This document shows positions 1 through 7,180 of a stretch of 8,158 bases of DNA, in pieces; the stretch's first letter is position 1; every line of letters begins with the position of its first letter. The position numbers and the translations under genes were made by a program. The DNA is from Cyanobacteria bacterium UBA11153. GTDB lineage: Bacteria; Cyanobacteriota; Cyanobacteriia; Cyanobacteriales; Coleofasciculaceae. The stretch is taken from positions 5,598 through 13,755 of the forward strand of contig DOIX01000400.1 of NCBI GenBank assembly GCA_003511885.1, given 5' to 3'. Below the pieces are notes generated by a model. It ran no database searches. It had not been told where the DNA came from and saw only the letters and a list, made by a program, of their open reading frames with translations.

Positions 1-35
1 CTAGCCAATAGTCCCTTGCTATAGCTGCCCATATT

Positions 36-302
36 TTAAAATAGTGTCAATAATACCTGAGTTCGGAGTATGCGCTTCGCGCAGGCTACGCCAACGGAGT
101 TCGGAGGAAGGTGTTTTCCCTTGACTTTTTTCATGATAGTTACCAAAATTCCACTCATAATATCGATTTCTTGCCTAAGAGATTTGACCTGAAAATGCTG
201 TAAAGCTATTGTTTACTGACTTTCAGCTTCGGCTCTTTCGTCGAACTTAGGTAATATAGCAACCGCTAGGGCGGTTAAGGCGTTCTCGATTCCTGAAACC
301 AT
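36..302 (-). pseudogene. Possible decayed small protein gene with one internal stop
   Basis: I do not recognise this gene. Reading the minus strand from an ATG at 302-300, the frame gives 29 protein-like residues (beginning MVSGIENALTALAVAILPKF and ending AEAESQ). A TAA follows at 215-213. The same frame then stays open for 58 more codons to a TAA at 38-36, including TIALQHFQVKSLRQEIDIM. The first part is alanine- and leucine-rich and looks helical; the second is charged. A single C-to-T change (CAA to TAA) would explain the internal stop, which is inference. The last codons run through the palindromic repeat at 59-106, so the original C-terminus has probably been replaced. The heptamer array at 321-355 lies just upstream of the ATG and supplies an in-frame stop at 332-330. 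No clear ribosome binding site is visible. It could also be a chance open frame, or two tiny proteins with a restart at the ATG at 158-156. Confidence 0.3.
59..106. repeat. GC-rich palindromic repeat bounded by 10-bp direct repeats
   Basis: GAGTTCGGAG occurs at 59-68 and again at 97-106. Between the copies lie a tight hairpin, TGCGC-TTC-GCGCA (71-83), and then GGCTACGCC. Small palindromic GC-rich units containing GCGCAGGCTACGCC are dispersed through genomes of filamentous cyanobacteria (general knowledge, not searched here). A related but not identical unit lies at 6900-6950. The direct repeats could be duplicated target sequence or part of the element. It sits within the tail of the candidate pseudogene at 36-302. 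Confidence 0.5.
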
Positions 303-320
303 TGATTTTACAACTTTCTT

Positions 321-355
321 CCCTAGTCCCTAGCCCCTAGCCCCTAGTCCCTTGC
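321..355. repeat. Heptamer array CCCTAG(T/C), five units
   Basis: There are five contiguous 7-bp units in perfect register: CCCTAGT, CCCTAGC, CCCTAGC, CCCTAGT and a degenerate CCCTTGC. This is an STRR-like short tandemly repeated sequence. The minus strand reads as G-runs of three to four separated by three or four bases, which meets the usual G-quadruplex motif. The last unit supplies the TGC of the extended -10 motif at 353-361. The end of the array plus flank (TAGTCCCTTGCTATA, 345-359) recurs exactly at 9-23. Confidence 0.85.
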
Positions 356-361
356 TATAAT
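353..361 (+). promoter_or_regulatory. Perfect extended -10 promoter motif
   Basis: TGCTATAAT matches the bacterial extended -10 consensus TGnTATAAT exactly. No -35 box lies at the right distance because that position is occupied by the heptamer array; extended -10 promoters can work without one. Transcription would start near 368 and run away from the array. The same 15-bp block at 9-23 is followed by GC instead of AT, giving the weaker TATAGC. No coding frame follows, so the product would be a short RNA. Function is inferred from the motif alone. Confidence 0.3.
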
Positions 362-367
362 GCCAAA

Positions 368-672
368 AAATGGACTCAATTTTTTGACAAGTCAATGTAC
401 TACAAGGCAGACTGTGCAATGGTTTTAGCCATAGTTGTCGCCCCATCAGGGTGAATGAATCGCTTTCGCTACAGATTTAAACCGGAAAGATAGTAAATAC
501 CACTTATAGAGTTATTTGTCAATCCGTATTTCTGGGGATTTTCCTCATTAAGGGGATAAGCAATTGCGAGAATTTACGGATTCGAGATCCCTCGATCTAC
601 AAATAGAATCAATCTCACAGAAAATGCTGAGTACCCTGGCTGTGAAACCTTGTTCCCATGCCAGGGATTTTT
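368..672 (+). ncRNA. Candidate small RNA (speculative)
   Basis: This 305-base stretch has no supported protein gene. It is bounded by an extended -10 motif on the left and a terminator-like hairpin on the right, both in plus orientation. Possible structure inside includes 8-bp arms AATCCGTA (521-528) and TACGGATT (575-582) enclosing a small hairpin at 534-546 (GGGGA, loop TTT, TCCTC with one wobble), and CGAG-ATCC-CTCG at 583-594. I see no signature of tmRNA, RNase P RNA, SRP RNA or a tRNA. It would end before the convergent ribBA gene. It may equally be plain intergenic DNA whose two boundary motifs arose by chance. Confidence 0.18.
634..672 (+). terminator. Intrinsic-terminator-like hairpin
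   Basis: CCCTGGC (634-640) pairs perfectly with GCCAGGG (660-666) across a 19-nt loop, followed by ATTTTT (667-672). The T-run follows the stem only on the plus strand, so it would stop plus-strand transcripts before they enter the 3' end of ribBA. On the minus strand the stem lies about 60 nt past the ribBA stop but is followed by TACTCAGC, a poor terminator tail; it might still cap the ribBA mRNA. The long loop lowers confidence. Confidence 0.4.
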
Positions 673-727
673 ATGGGGGATCGTTTTGACAAATTTTCGA
701 TCGTCATCAGGAGGAGCCTAGAGCCAC

Positions 728-2398
728 TCATCTGTCAAAACTATAAACTTTTTGAGTACTTAAGCGATCGCAAATTAAGGATGGTGGCTGAGTCAATGGC
801 AACCTTTCTCGATCCAGGCGGACTTGCAGACTAGTCAAGGGATCGATACCAGAAGAAATCAAGATCGCGAGCCTGCCCACTTGAGGCCATTGACTTAAAG
901 TATCTAAAATTTTCAGGATCGCCTGTAAGTAGGGATGCTGGGTATTTTTGTACCAATCCGGCGCTGCTAAATTAGCTTGATCGAAGCCAAGATGTACGAT
1001 CAGGGAAGGTTTGTCAAATAATGCGATCGCGACAGGGCGAGATTCCTCCTGTAATAATAAATTTTGGCTATGAACTAAGGAGCGGATTTTCTCCAATCTT
1101 TCGTAACGTTGTTCGATTCCTTCCGGTGCATCATTCCAGTGAATCGCCACAGACACTAAATATGTTTGTAACAATAAGTGACCTAGTTTCTGGGCTTTGG
1201 TAGCTAAATAGGTGGAATTATAGTCATTGGATTCAATGAGCAACGGTACGCGATCTACCACTTCCAAACCATATCCTCTCAGTCCAGCAATTTTCCGAGG
1301 ATTATTCGTAATCAGGCGAATTTTTTGTACGCCTATATCATTGAGCATTTGCGCTCCCATCCCGTAGTCTCGCAAATCGGCTGGAAATCCTAAGCGTTCG
1401 TTTGCTTCAACCGTATCGAGTCCCATATCCTGCAACGAATAAGCCTTTAATTTATTGACCAGACCAATACCGCGTCCTTCTTGGCGCAAATAAACTACCA
1501 CACCCTGACCAGCATTTTCAATCATTTTCAGCGCTGCTTCCAATTGCATCCTACAGTCGCAGCGTAGGGAACCCAAACCATCACCAGTTAAACATTCCGA
1601 GTGCATTCGCACCATAACTGGGTTATCTTGAAACTCAGCCGGATTTCCTTTCACAATCGCGACATGTTCTGAATTGTCCAAAGCATTGCGGTAGCCATAA
1701 ATTTCAAAATTACCAAAGACACTCGGTAATTTGGCAACGCTTTCCCGGTAGACAAAGCGATCGTACTTGAGGCGGTAACCAATCAAGTCCGCAATACTAA
1801 TTAATTTGAGCTGATGGTATTTGGCGTACTTCACCAGTTGAGGTAACCGCGCCATTGAGCCATCCAGATTTTGAATTTCACAAATCACTCCGGCTGGGTA
1901 TAAACCCGCCAATCGGGGTAAATCTACTGCTGCTTCTGTATGACCAGCCCGTTTTAAAACCCCACCCTCTTTGGCACGAATCGGAAAAATATGACCGGGA
2001 CGGCGTAAGTCAGAGGGTTTAGTATGAGGATCGATCGCAACTTGGATCGTTTTCGCCCGGTCTTCAGCAGATATGCCTGTGGTTACGCCGACATGGGTAC
2101 TAGCATCAATGCTAATCGTAAAGGCAGTTTGGTTGCTATCAGTGTTTTTACTGACCATTAACGGGACATCCAACTCGTCAAGACGTTGCCCCGTCAGCGC
2201 CAGACAAATTAGTCCCCGCGCCTCTACTGCCATGAAATTAATCATGTCAGGGGTAGCAAACTGGGCAGCACAAATTAAGTCACCTTCATTCTCCCTATTT
2301 TCATCATCAACTACCACCAAAGCGCGACCAGCCTTAAGATCTTCTAGGGCTGCATCAATCGAATCGAATTCAAACAAATTAGTTTCAGAGGATTCCAC
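728..2398 (-). CDS. ribBA: Bifunctional RibBA: DHBP synthase / GTP cyclohydrolase II
   Basis: This gene encodes a fused cytosolic enzyme (556 aa) that starts both branches of riboflavin synthesis. The N-terminal domain (about 10-205) makes 3,4-dihydroxy-2-butanone 4-phosphate from ribulose 5-phosphate. It shows the acidic loop [10 protein letters not shown] (31-40), RRPGHIFP (132-139) and GHTEAAVDL (152-160). The second domain (about 210-410) opens GTP to release formate and pyrophosphate. Its zinc cysteines are C269, C280 and C282 in [27 protein letters not shown] (305-313), [10 protein letters not shown] (341-350) and TNNPRK (364-369) are also intact. A further stretch of about 145 residues beyond the usual end has no motif I recognise. 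The start is GTG: an in-frame TAA lies at 2425-2423 with no initiator between, and the first ATG (codon 52) is past the catalytic loop. No strong ribosome binding site is visible. It diverges from argC. Confidence 0.97.
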   Translation of the reverse strand: MESSETNLFEFDSIDAALEDLKAGRALVVVDDENRENEGDLICAAQFATPDMINFMAVEARGLICLALTGQRLDELDVPLMVSKNTDSNQTAFTISIDASTHVGVTTGISAEDRAKTIQVAIDPHTKPSDLRRPGHIFPIRAKEGGVLKRAGHTEAAVDLPRLAGLYPAGVICEIQNLDGSMARLPQLVKYAKYHQLKLISIADLIGYRLKYDRFVYRESVAKLPSVFGNFEIYGYRNALDNSEHVAIVKGNPAEFQDNPVMVRMHSECLTGDGLGSLRCDCRMQLEAALKMIENAGQGVVVYLRQEGRGIGLVNKLKAYSLQDMGLDTVEANERLGFPADLRDYGMGAQMLNDIGVQKIRLITNNPRKIAGLRGYGLEVVDRVPLLIESNDYNSTYLATKAQKLGHLLLQTYLVSVAIHWNDAPEGIEQRYERLEKIRSLVHSQNLLLQEESRPVAIALFDKPSLIVHLGFDQANLAAPDWYKNTQHPYLQAILKILDTLSQWPQVGRLAILISSGIDPLTSLQVRLDRERLPLTQPPSLICDRLSTQKVYSFDR

Positions 2399-2577
2399 TT
2401 CTAGAGTGCGGGTGCTAAACCTTTAAAATTTGCATTGTTTTTGGCAAAACCAAACTTACTCAAAATGAGCTTAGTTAATTAACTTGCCGATCTTGACGTT
2501 TGCTTCCTGTTTCCACCAAGGATATCAACATCTACTTGTCCACAGGCGTAAATTCCGCACTTGCCCTGCGTACTCTA
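2399..2577. other. Upstream region of ribBA, no gene
   Basis: I see no gene and no FMN-riboswitch signature here. A small hairpin TTTGG-N5-CCAAA (2440-2454) lies about 40-55 nt upstream of the ribBA GTG, and a 10-bp palindrome GTTAATTAAC sits at 2474-2483. No convincing -35/-10 pair could be placed for ribBA; TACAAT on the minus strand near 2625 is a possible lone -10, but it lies upstream of the 2578-2617 hairpin, which would then be in the leader RNA. Confidence 0.35.
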
Positions 2578-2617
2578 GTACAGGAAAGTTGACTCGTCGG
2601 AGTCAGCAATCCTGTAC
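2578..2617. repeat. 40-nt two-part hairpin (inverted repeat)
   Basis: The outer arms GTACAGGA (2578-2585) and TCCTGTAC (2610-2617) pair perfectly. They are separated by a 2x2 AA/AA internal loop from the inner arms GTTGACTC (2588-2595) and GAGTCAGC (2600-2607), which pair with one G-U wobble. The loop is GTCG. No T-run follows on either strand, so it is not a standard intrinsic terminator. It lies about 180 bp upstream of ribBA on the minus strand. It may be a leader-RNA element, a dyad binding site or the remnant of a small palindromic repeat; nothing decides between these. Confidence 0.6.
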
Positions 2618-2676
2618 ATTTCGATTGTATCCCGTCTCGAAGTCGCCAGCCGTAAAAAGTTAAAAGTCAAGCAGTG

Positions 2677-2756
2677 GGGAGTAGGGACTAGAGACTAGGG
2701 ACTAGGGACTAGGGACTAGGGACTAGGGACTAGGGACTAGGGACTAGGGACTAGGG
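2677..2756. repeat. Heptamer array GGGACTA, eleven units plus a partial
   Basis: Units start at 2677 (variant GGGAGTA), 2684, 2691 (variant GAGACTA), 2698 and then every 7 bp to 2747, ending with a partial GGG. Seven successive perfect copies span 2705-2753. It is the reverse complement of the CCCTAGT arrays elsewhere in the window, so it lies in the opposite orientation. On the plus strand, runs of three Gs with 4-base spacers fit the G-quadruplex motif many times over. The high purity suggests recent expansion. Confidence 0.95.
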
Positions 2757-2825
2757 AAAATGATAATTAATAATCAGTTATCACTCTAACCAATGGACAA
2801 TTGATACATAGATATTCCTCTTTTA

Positions 2826-2979
2826 TCAACTGTCCACTGTCAACTGTCCACTGTCCACTGTCAACTGTCCACTGTCAACTGTCAACTGTCCACTGTCCAC
2901 TGTCCACTGTCAACTGTCCACTGTCAACTGTCAACTGTCCACTGTCCACTGTCAACTGTCAACTGTCCACTGTCCACAT
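2826..2979. repeat. Heptamer array TC(A/C)ACTG, 21 perfect units
   Basis: Twenty-one units run without a break from 2826 to 2972, followed by a degenerate TCCACAT. The only variation is at the third base, A in ten units and C in eleven. Read as letters the order is ACACCACAACCCACAACCAAC. The block 2847-2902 is identical to 2896-2951, a 49-bp shift, so the array grew partly by copying a seven-unit block. This family is unrelated in sequence to the CCCTAGT arrays, only about 70 bp separates it from one, and both have a 7-bp period. All three forward frames are free of stops, so the open frame across it is not evidence of a gene. Confidence 0.95.
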
Positions 2980-3024
2980 TCTGAAATGATCCCCTCAAAT
3001 ACCACCAAAATGCGAATTTGATAC

Positions 3025-3030
3025 TAAAAT
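3025..3030 (+). promoter_or_regulatory. Possible -10 box for argC
   Basis: TAAAAT differs from TATAAT at one base and lies about 50 bp upstream of the argC ATG, downstream of the repeat arrays. No -35 element is recognisable 16-18 bp upstream. If used, the leader would be about 45 nt and would include AGGAA at 3069-3073, the likely ribosome binding site for argC. Confidence 0.22.
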
Positions 3031-3081
3031 GCAGCAGAAGTTCAAACATTTTCGATTTCAGCTCTGTTAGGAAAAAATATT

Positions 3082-4140
3082 ATGGGTGATTTAGAACGCC
3101 TGCCTGTAGGAATCATCGGTGCTTCTGGCTATGGTGGCGTGCAACTTGTACGTCTTTTGATGGATCACCCTAGTGTAGAGGTGGTTTATTTGGGGGGCGA
3201 TAGTAGTGCTGGCAAACCCTTTTCCGATCTATACCCTCATTTAGGTCATCGTGTCAATCTGACCATCGAGCCGATTGATTTGGATATAATTGCTAGTCGC
3301 TGTCAAGTTGTATTCCTCTCTCTGCCTAATGGTTTAGCCTATCTTATGGCACCTGTCCTTTTGTCCAAAGGATGCAAAGTTATAGATCTTTCAGCAGACT
3401 ATCGGTTTTGGAATCAGGAGACTTATAAAACCTGGTATGGAGGGGAACGAAACGATGGGGAAACAGCCGCCTCTGCTGTTTATGGACTACCGGAATTGTA
3501 TCGCGATCGCATTGGGGAATCTCAACTGATTGGTTGCCCCGGCTGCTATGTCACTGCGAGTCTTTTGGGGATAGCACCGCTCATGAAGCAAGGTTTAATT
3601 ATTCCAGAGACGGCGATTATTGATGCTAAGTCTGGAACTTCTGGTGCTGGAAGGACGGCGAAAACTAATCTTTTACTCGCAGAAGCGGATAATTCTATTT
3701 CTCCATACAGCGTTACCCGTCATCGCCATACCCCTGAAATAGAACAAATTTGTAGCGATTTAGCAGGCCGCGAAGTTACTGTCCAGTTTACACCCCACCT
3801 GATGCCTATGGTGCGCGGACTCTTGGCGACAATTTACGCTACCCTTCGGGATCCTGGTTTAGTCAGGGAAGATTTAACTACGATTTATAGTGCATTCTAT
3901 CGATCTTCTCCTTTTGTCAGAGTCTTGCCCAGCGGAACATATCCCCAAACTAAGTGGGCTTGCGGTACTAATCTTTGTTATATCAGTATTGAAGTCGATC
4001 CTCGTACTGGCAGGGTCATTGTTATGTCTGCTATTGATAACTTAATTAAGGGTCAAGCTGGTCAAGCCATTCAATGTCTCAATGTGATGATGGGTTGGCA
4101 AGAAACTCTCGGATTACCTGTTGTCAGTTTTTATCCCTAA
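3082..4140 (+). CDS. argC: N-acetyl-gamma-glutamyl-phosphate reductase ArgC
   Basis: ArgC is the cytosolic arginine-pathway enzyme that reduces N-acetylglutamyl 5-phosphate to the semialdehyde with NADPH. It is 352 aa, full length for the family. The dinucleotide-binding loop [10 protein letters not shown] is at 10-19. The catalytic cysteine is C155 in IGCPGCYVT; many homologues have NPGCYPT, so position 152 is Cys rather than Asn and 157 is Val rather than Pro. SGTSGAGR (184-191), the histidine segment HRHTPEI (214-220) and the C-terminal [13 protein letters not shown] block are intact. The ATG start is supported by AGGAA about 8 bases upstream and by the binding loop starting 10 residues in. 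No other arginine gene is adjacent, so it appears to be transcribed alone; it diverges from ribBA and converges on glgP. No ARG box was recognised. Confidence 0.97.
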   Translation: MGDLERLPVGIIGASGYGGVQLVRLLMDHPSVEVVYLGGDSSAGKPFSDLYPHLGHRVNLTIEPIDLDIIASRCQVVFLSLPNGLAYLMAPVLLSKGCKVIDLSADYRFWNQETYKTWYGGERNDGETAASAVYGLPELYRDRIGESQLIGCPGCYVTASLLGIAPLMKQGLIIPETAIIDAKSGTSGAGRTAKTNLLLAEADNSISPYSVTRHRHTPEIEQICSDLAGREVTVQFTPHLMPMVRGLLATIYATLRDPGLVREDLTTIYSAFYRSSPFVRVLPSGTYPQTKWACGTNLCYISIEVDPRTGRVIVMSAIDNLIKGQAGQAIQCLNVMMGWQETLGLPVVSFYP

Positions 4141-4149
4141 TCGGGTAGT

Positions 4150-4176
4150 GGAGACAAGGGAGACAAGGGAGACAAG
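4150..4176. repeat. Three tandem copies of GGAGACAAG
   Basis: The 9-bp unit GGAGACAAG occurs at 4150-4158, 4159-4167 and 4168-4176, starting 10 bp after the argC stop codon. It is a third, shorter repeat type in this spacer and has a period different from the 7-bp arrays. Confidence 0.85.
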
Positions 4177-4180
4177 GAAA

Positions 4181-4195
4181 GGAGTTTTCAACTCC
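4181..4195. other. Small hairpin downstream of argC
   Basis: GGAGTT and AACTCC form a perfect 6-bp stem around a TTC loop, about 40 nt after the argC stop. No T-run follows on either strand, so it is a weak candidate for an argC 3' end. It is the only simple stem-loop I found between the two convergent genes. Confidence 0.3.
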
Positions 4196-4320
4196 GCCTA
4201 GTCTCTAGTCCCTAGTCCCTAGTCCCTAACCTTTTTCAAATACTCAAACCAATCATCCTCTACCGCCTAGTCTCTAGTCCCTAGTCCCTAGTCCCTAACC
4301 CCTAGCCCCTAGCCCCTCAT
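4196..4320. repeat. Duplicated CCCTAG(T/C) heptamer arrays between argC and glgP
   Basis: Five units fill 4196-4230 (GCCTAGT, CTCTAGT, CCCTAGT twice, CCCTAAC). The same five recur at 4265-4299, followed by two CCCTAGC and a final CCCTCAT (4314-4320). The 38-bp blocks 4194-4231 and 4263-4300 are identical, so a 69-bp segment including a 31-bp unique spacer (4232-4262) separates the two starts. The glgP stop codon lies inside the last unit. The minus strand, which is the sense strand of the glgP 3' region, carries GGGG, GGGG, GGGG and GGG runs with 3-base spacers, a clear G-quadruplex motif. Confidence 0.93.
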
Positions 4321-6824
4321 GGAAGTTCAATATGGATTGGTTCAACCTTCCAAATATCTTGACAATAATCGCGAATTGTGCGATCTGAGGAAAATTTACC
4401 CATCCGGGCGGTATTGAGGATGGACATTCTTGTCCAGTTATCACGATCGCGGTATGCTTGGCTGACGATTTCCTGACAGTTAATATACAGTTGGTAATCA
4501 GCCAATAACATGTACTCGTCATGGTGGAGAAGAGAGTCTACAATGGGCTTGAATAAGTCTCGATTTTCGGGAGAAAAGTGACCGGAAGCAATCCGATCGA
4601 TTGCTTCTTTTAGTTCAAAATTATGATGGTAGTAATCCCATGGATTATACCCTCTGGCTTTGAGATCGAATACTTCTTGAGCCGTTAAACCAAAGAGGAA
4701 GAAATTTTCTGGACCTACTGCTTCCCGAATTTCAATATTTGCCCCGTCTAAAGTGCCGATAGTTAGTGCCCCATTCATGGCAAATTTCATATTGCCAGTC
4801 CCGGATGCTTCCTTGCCAGCGGTGGAAATTTGCTCGGAGAGATTGGCAGCCGGATAGACTCGCTGCCCTAGAGATACGGAGAATCCTTCCAGGAAGATGA
4901 CCTTAATGCGATCGCCAATATCGTGGTCGTTGTTTACTACCTTGGCTACTGCATTAATTAAGTGAATAATTAATTTGGCGATAAAGTAGCCCGGAGCTGC
5001 CTTTCCGGCAAAAATAAAGGTACGGGGTACAATTTGCAGGTTGGGATTCCGTTTAATCCGGTTGTAGAGGGTAATGATGTAGAGGACGTTCAAAAGTTGA
5101 CGCTTGTATTCGTGCAGCCGCTTTACTTGGACATCAAATAAGGAATTGGGATCTACTTCTACATCATTAAATAGCAGGATATAATCGGCTAATTCTTGCT
5201 TGTGATTTTGCTTGATTTCTGCAAATCGCTGGCAAAATTCTGGATCGTCGATCAAGGCTTCTAACTTGTGAAGTTCTTCTAATTCTTTTACCCAATTCTT
5301 ACCAATTTTTTCGGTAATTAGCTCGGAAAGTTGGGGATTGCTTAATAATAACCAGCGTCGAGGTGTTACGCCATTTGTCTTATTATTGAACCTTTCTGGC
5401 CACATTTCATAGAAATCTCGAAGTACTCTTTGTTCGAGTAAGTCGGTATGGAGTTGTGCCACCCCGTTAATACTATGACTACCCACACAAGCCAAATTTG
5501 CCATCCGGATATATTTCTGTTGTCCTTCTTCAATTAAAGACATGCGACTCACTCGCTCTTCATCCCCTGGATATTGGAGTCGCACTTGATCGAGGAAGCG
5601 ATAATTAATTTCGTAGATAATTTCTAGATGTCTGGGCAAGAGACGTTCAAATAGGCTGACTGGCCATCGTTCTAAGGCTTCCGATAGGAGAGTATGGTTG
5701 GTGTAAGCAAAGACATTTTTGGTAATATACCAGGCTCGATTCCAACCTAATTCATACTTATCTAATAAGAGTCGCATCAATTCAACCACACCGATGGAGG
5801 GGTGGGTATCATTGAGTTGAATGCAAACTTTTTCGTGGAAATTATCGAAATTGAGGTGGGTACGGCGATAGGTATTAATGATATCTTGAAGGGAACAACT
5901 GACAAAGAAATATTGCTGTTCGAGTCGCAGTTGCTGGCCTTGGGAAGTATTATCGTTAGGATAGAGAACTTTGGAGATATTCTCAGAGAATATTTTATCG
6001 GTAACTGCTCCCGCATAATCACCGCTATCGAATACTTGGAAGTTGAATTCTTCAGATGCACCAGCTCGCCAGAGACGGAGCGCATTGACAGTATTCGTAC
6101 CGTATCCTGGGATGGGCGTATCGTAGGGAATACCCATAACTTTGCGATCGGGAACCCAACGAATTCGATAATGACCTTTATAATCTTCGTAATTTTCTGT
6201 ATATCCGCCAAAGTGAACTTCAACGGTTAATTCGGGGCGGCGCACTTCCCAAGGGTTACCAAACCGTAACCATTTATCTGGATGTTCGACTTGCACCCCT
6301 TCCTCAATTCTTTGGTCAAAAATACCAAATTCGTAACGAATTCCATAGCCAATGGCAGGTATTTCCAGTGTAGCCAAGGAATCGAGGAAACATGCCGCTA
6401 AACGACCTAAACCACCATTGCCTAATCCGGGTTCTGATTCTAAAATCAGGAGGTCATTGAGGTTTAGTCCAGATTCTTCTACAGCTTGACGGGTTGTTTC
6501 ATACAAGCCCAAGTTAATTAAATTATTGGCTAACTGACGACCCATCAAGAATTCGGCTGATAGGTAATATACTCTCTTGACATCCTTTTGGATATAGGTA
6601 GTCGCCGTGTTAATCCACCGATAGAGGAGGCGATCGCGTATTGTATAAGCCAGAGCCATGTAATAATCGTGGGGTGTGGCTAAGAACTCATTTTTGCCCT
6701 GGATGCAGTATAAGTTGTTGGCGAAGGCTCGTTTAATTGTCTCCACCGTCATCCCGGTGCGATCGGATTCTATCTGAGCAGGAATGGCTTCGTTACCATG
6801 AGACGGAAAGGATTTCTGATTCAT
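4317..6824 (-). CDS. glgP: Glycogen phosphorylase
   Basis: This GT35 enzyme of glycogen breakdown releases glucose 1-phosphate from alpha-1,4 chain ends in the cytosol, using pyridoxal phosphate. From the ATG it is 835 aa, the usual length. The cofactor lysine is K680 in [10 protein letters not shown]. Other conserved blocks are [11 protein letters not shown] (86-96), [17 protein letters not shown] (133-149), [11 protein letters not shown] (159-169), QLNDTHP (336-342), YTNHT (374-378) and, near the end, [10 protein letters not shown] see no counterpart of the N-terminal phosphoserine segment of animal enzymes. A GTG two codons upstream (6830-6828) is an alternative start; a purine-rich AAGAGA lies 11 bases before the ATG and 5 before the GTG, so the choice is open. 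The C-terminus is complete, but its TGA sits within a heptamer repeat array. It converges on argC and no standard terminator follows. Confidence 0.97.
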   Translation of the reverse strand: MNQKSFPSHGNEAIPAQIESDRTGMTVETIKRAFANNLYCIQGKNEFLATPHDYYMALAYTIRDRLLYRWINTATTYIQKDVKRVYYLSAEFLMGRQLANNLINLGLYETTRQAVEESGLNLNDLLILESEPGLGNGGLGRLAACFLDSLATLEIPAIGYGIRYEFGIFDQRIEEGVQVEHPDKWLRFGNPWEVRRPELTVEVHFGGYTENYEDYKGHYRIRWVPDRKVMGIPYDTPIPGYGTNTVNALRLWRAGASEEFNFQVFDSGDYAGAVTDKIFSENISKVLYPNDNTSQGQQLRLEQQYFFVSCSLQDIINTYRRTHLNFDNFHEKVCIQLNDTHPSIGVVELMRLLLDKYELGWNRAWYITKNVFAYTNHTLLSEALERWPVSLFERLLPRHLEIIYEINYRFLDQVRLQYPGDEERVSRMSLIEEGQQKYIRMANLACVGSHSINGVAQLHTDLLEQRVLRDFYEMWPERFNNKTNGVTPRRWLLLSNPQLSELITEKIGKNWVKELEELHKLEALIDDPEFCQRFAEIKQNHKQELADYILLFNDVEVDPNSLFDVQVKRLHEYKRQLLNVLYIITLYNRIKRNPNLQIVPRTFIFAGKAAPGYFIAKLIIHLINAVAKVVNNDHDIGDRIKVIFLEGFSVSLGQRVYPAANLSEQISTAGKEASGTGNMKFAMNGALTIGTLDGANIEIREAVGPENFFLFGLTAQEVFDLKARGYNPWDYYHHNFELKEAIDRIASGHFSPENRDLFKPIVDSLLHHDEYMLLADYQLYINCQEIVSQAYRDRDNWTRMSILNTARMGKFSSDRTIRDYCQDIWKVEPIHIELP

Positions 6825-6899
6825 ATACACAGTATTCTCTTGATGGCGATTGATAGATGTACCCTAATGTTGGCAGAAGGCTCCCGGTATATCCAAGGT

Positions 6900-6950
6900 G
6901 GATATACGCGCAGCGAGTACCGCCGCAGGCGTTAGCCTTCCCGAAGGGTA
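6900..6950. repeat. GC-rich double-palindrome repeat
   Basis: There are two small stem-loops in a row: CGCC-GCA-GGCG (6921-6931) and CCTTC-CC-GAAGG (6936-6947), preceded by ACGCGCAGCGAG. The wording (GCAGGCGTTAGCC, CCCGAAGGG) is typical of dispersed palindromic units in filamentous cyanobacteria, from general knowledge. It lies about 75-125 bp upstream of the glgP start, so it is likely in or near the glgP leader or promoter. It is related in style to 59-106 but is not a copy. Confidence 0.5.
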
Positions 6951-7026
6951 GGTTTAGGGGCGAGATGATCCCGTAAAGATCTTTCACCTAGTTTGCCTGG
7001 TTCCATCACTTTTGCTTAGGACTTAA

Positions 7027-7046
7027 CATTTATATTCTTATATATG
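7027..7046. other. AT-rich imperfect palindrome
   Basis: CATTTATA and TATATATG form arms with a single mismatch around TTCT, in the most AT-rich part of the glgP upstream region. On the minus strand it contains TATAAG and ATATAAAT, possible -10-like words for glgP, but no matching -35 was found. It could be a protein-binding dyad or simply AT-rich DNA. Confidence 0.25.
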
Positions 7047-7074
7047 GGGGTCATCTGATGCGACGGGATTCTTT

Positions 7075-7123
7075 CCCCTTACCCCTAGGAAGAAGCCCCT
7101 AAGCCCTAGCCCCTTGCCCTACC
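7075..7123. repeat. Degenerate CCCCT(A/T)(A/G) heptamer array
   Basis: Seven 7-bp units keep exact register: CCCCTTA, CCCCTAG, GAAGAAG (divergent), CCCCTAA, GCCCTAG, CCCCTTG and CCCTACC. This is an older or decayed relative of the CCCTAGT arrays. The minus strand still has four or more runs of three to four Gs (within 7096-7123), enough for a G-quadruplex motif upstream of glgP. Confidence 0.75.
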
Positions 7124-7180
7124 ACTCTGCGGATCTCCCTGTGTTTATGGAGTACCTCACTGACAAAGAACTTTAAATAT

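Noticed and set aside
575..595. tRNA T-arm-like text (GGATTCGAGATCC)
   Set aside because: The loop is too short and no acceptor, D or anticodon arm could be placed on either strand.
2073..2426. Plus-strand open frame of 117 codons
   Set aside because: It lies antisense to the start of ribBA, whose motifs are intact; the translated peptide shows no recognisable domain.
2399..2660. FMN riboswitch upstream of ribBA
   Set aside because: None of the conserved FMN aptamer blocks is present; only unrelated hairpins are seen.
2677..2979. Tandem arrays considered as a CRISPR locus
   Set aside because: The units are contiguous 7-mers without spacers, and no cas gene is present.
2801..2989. Open frame of 62 codons over the TC(A/C)ACTG array, giving a repeating S-T-V-(H/N)-C-(P/Q)-L peptide
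   Set aside because: A 7-bp unit gives the same heptapeptide in all three forward frames and none contains a stop, so an open frame is unavoidable. It starts only with TTG and has no ribosome binding site or composition of a real protein.
5777..6230. Open frames of over 140 codons on both strands inside glgP
   Set aside because: Both overlap conserved glycogen phosphorylase sequence in other frames and show no recognisable domain of their own.
6793..6987. Minus-strand open frame of 64 codons overlapping the glgP start
   Set aside because: Its middle is a translation of the GC-rich palindromic repeat and its end overlaps glgP in another frame; it looks like chance.
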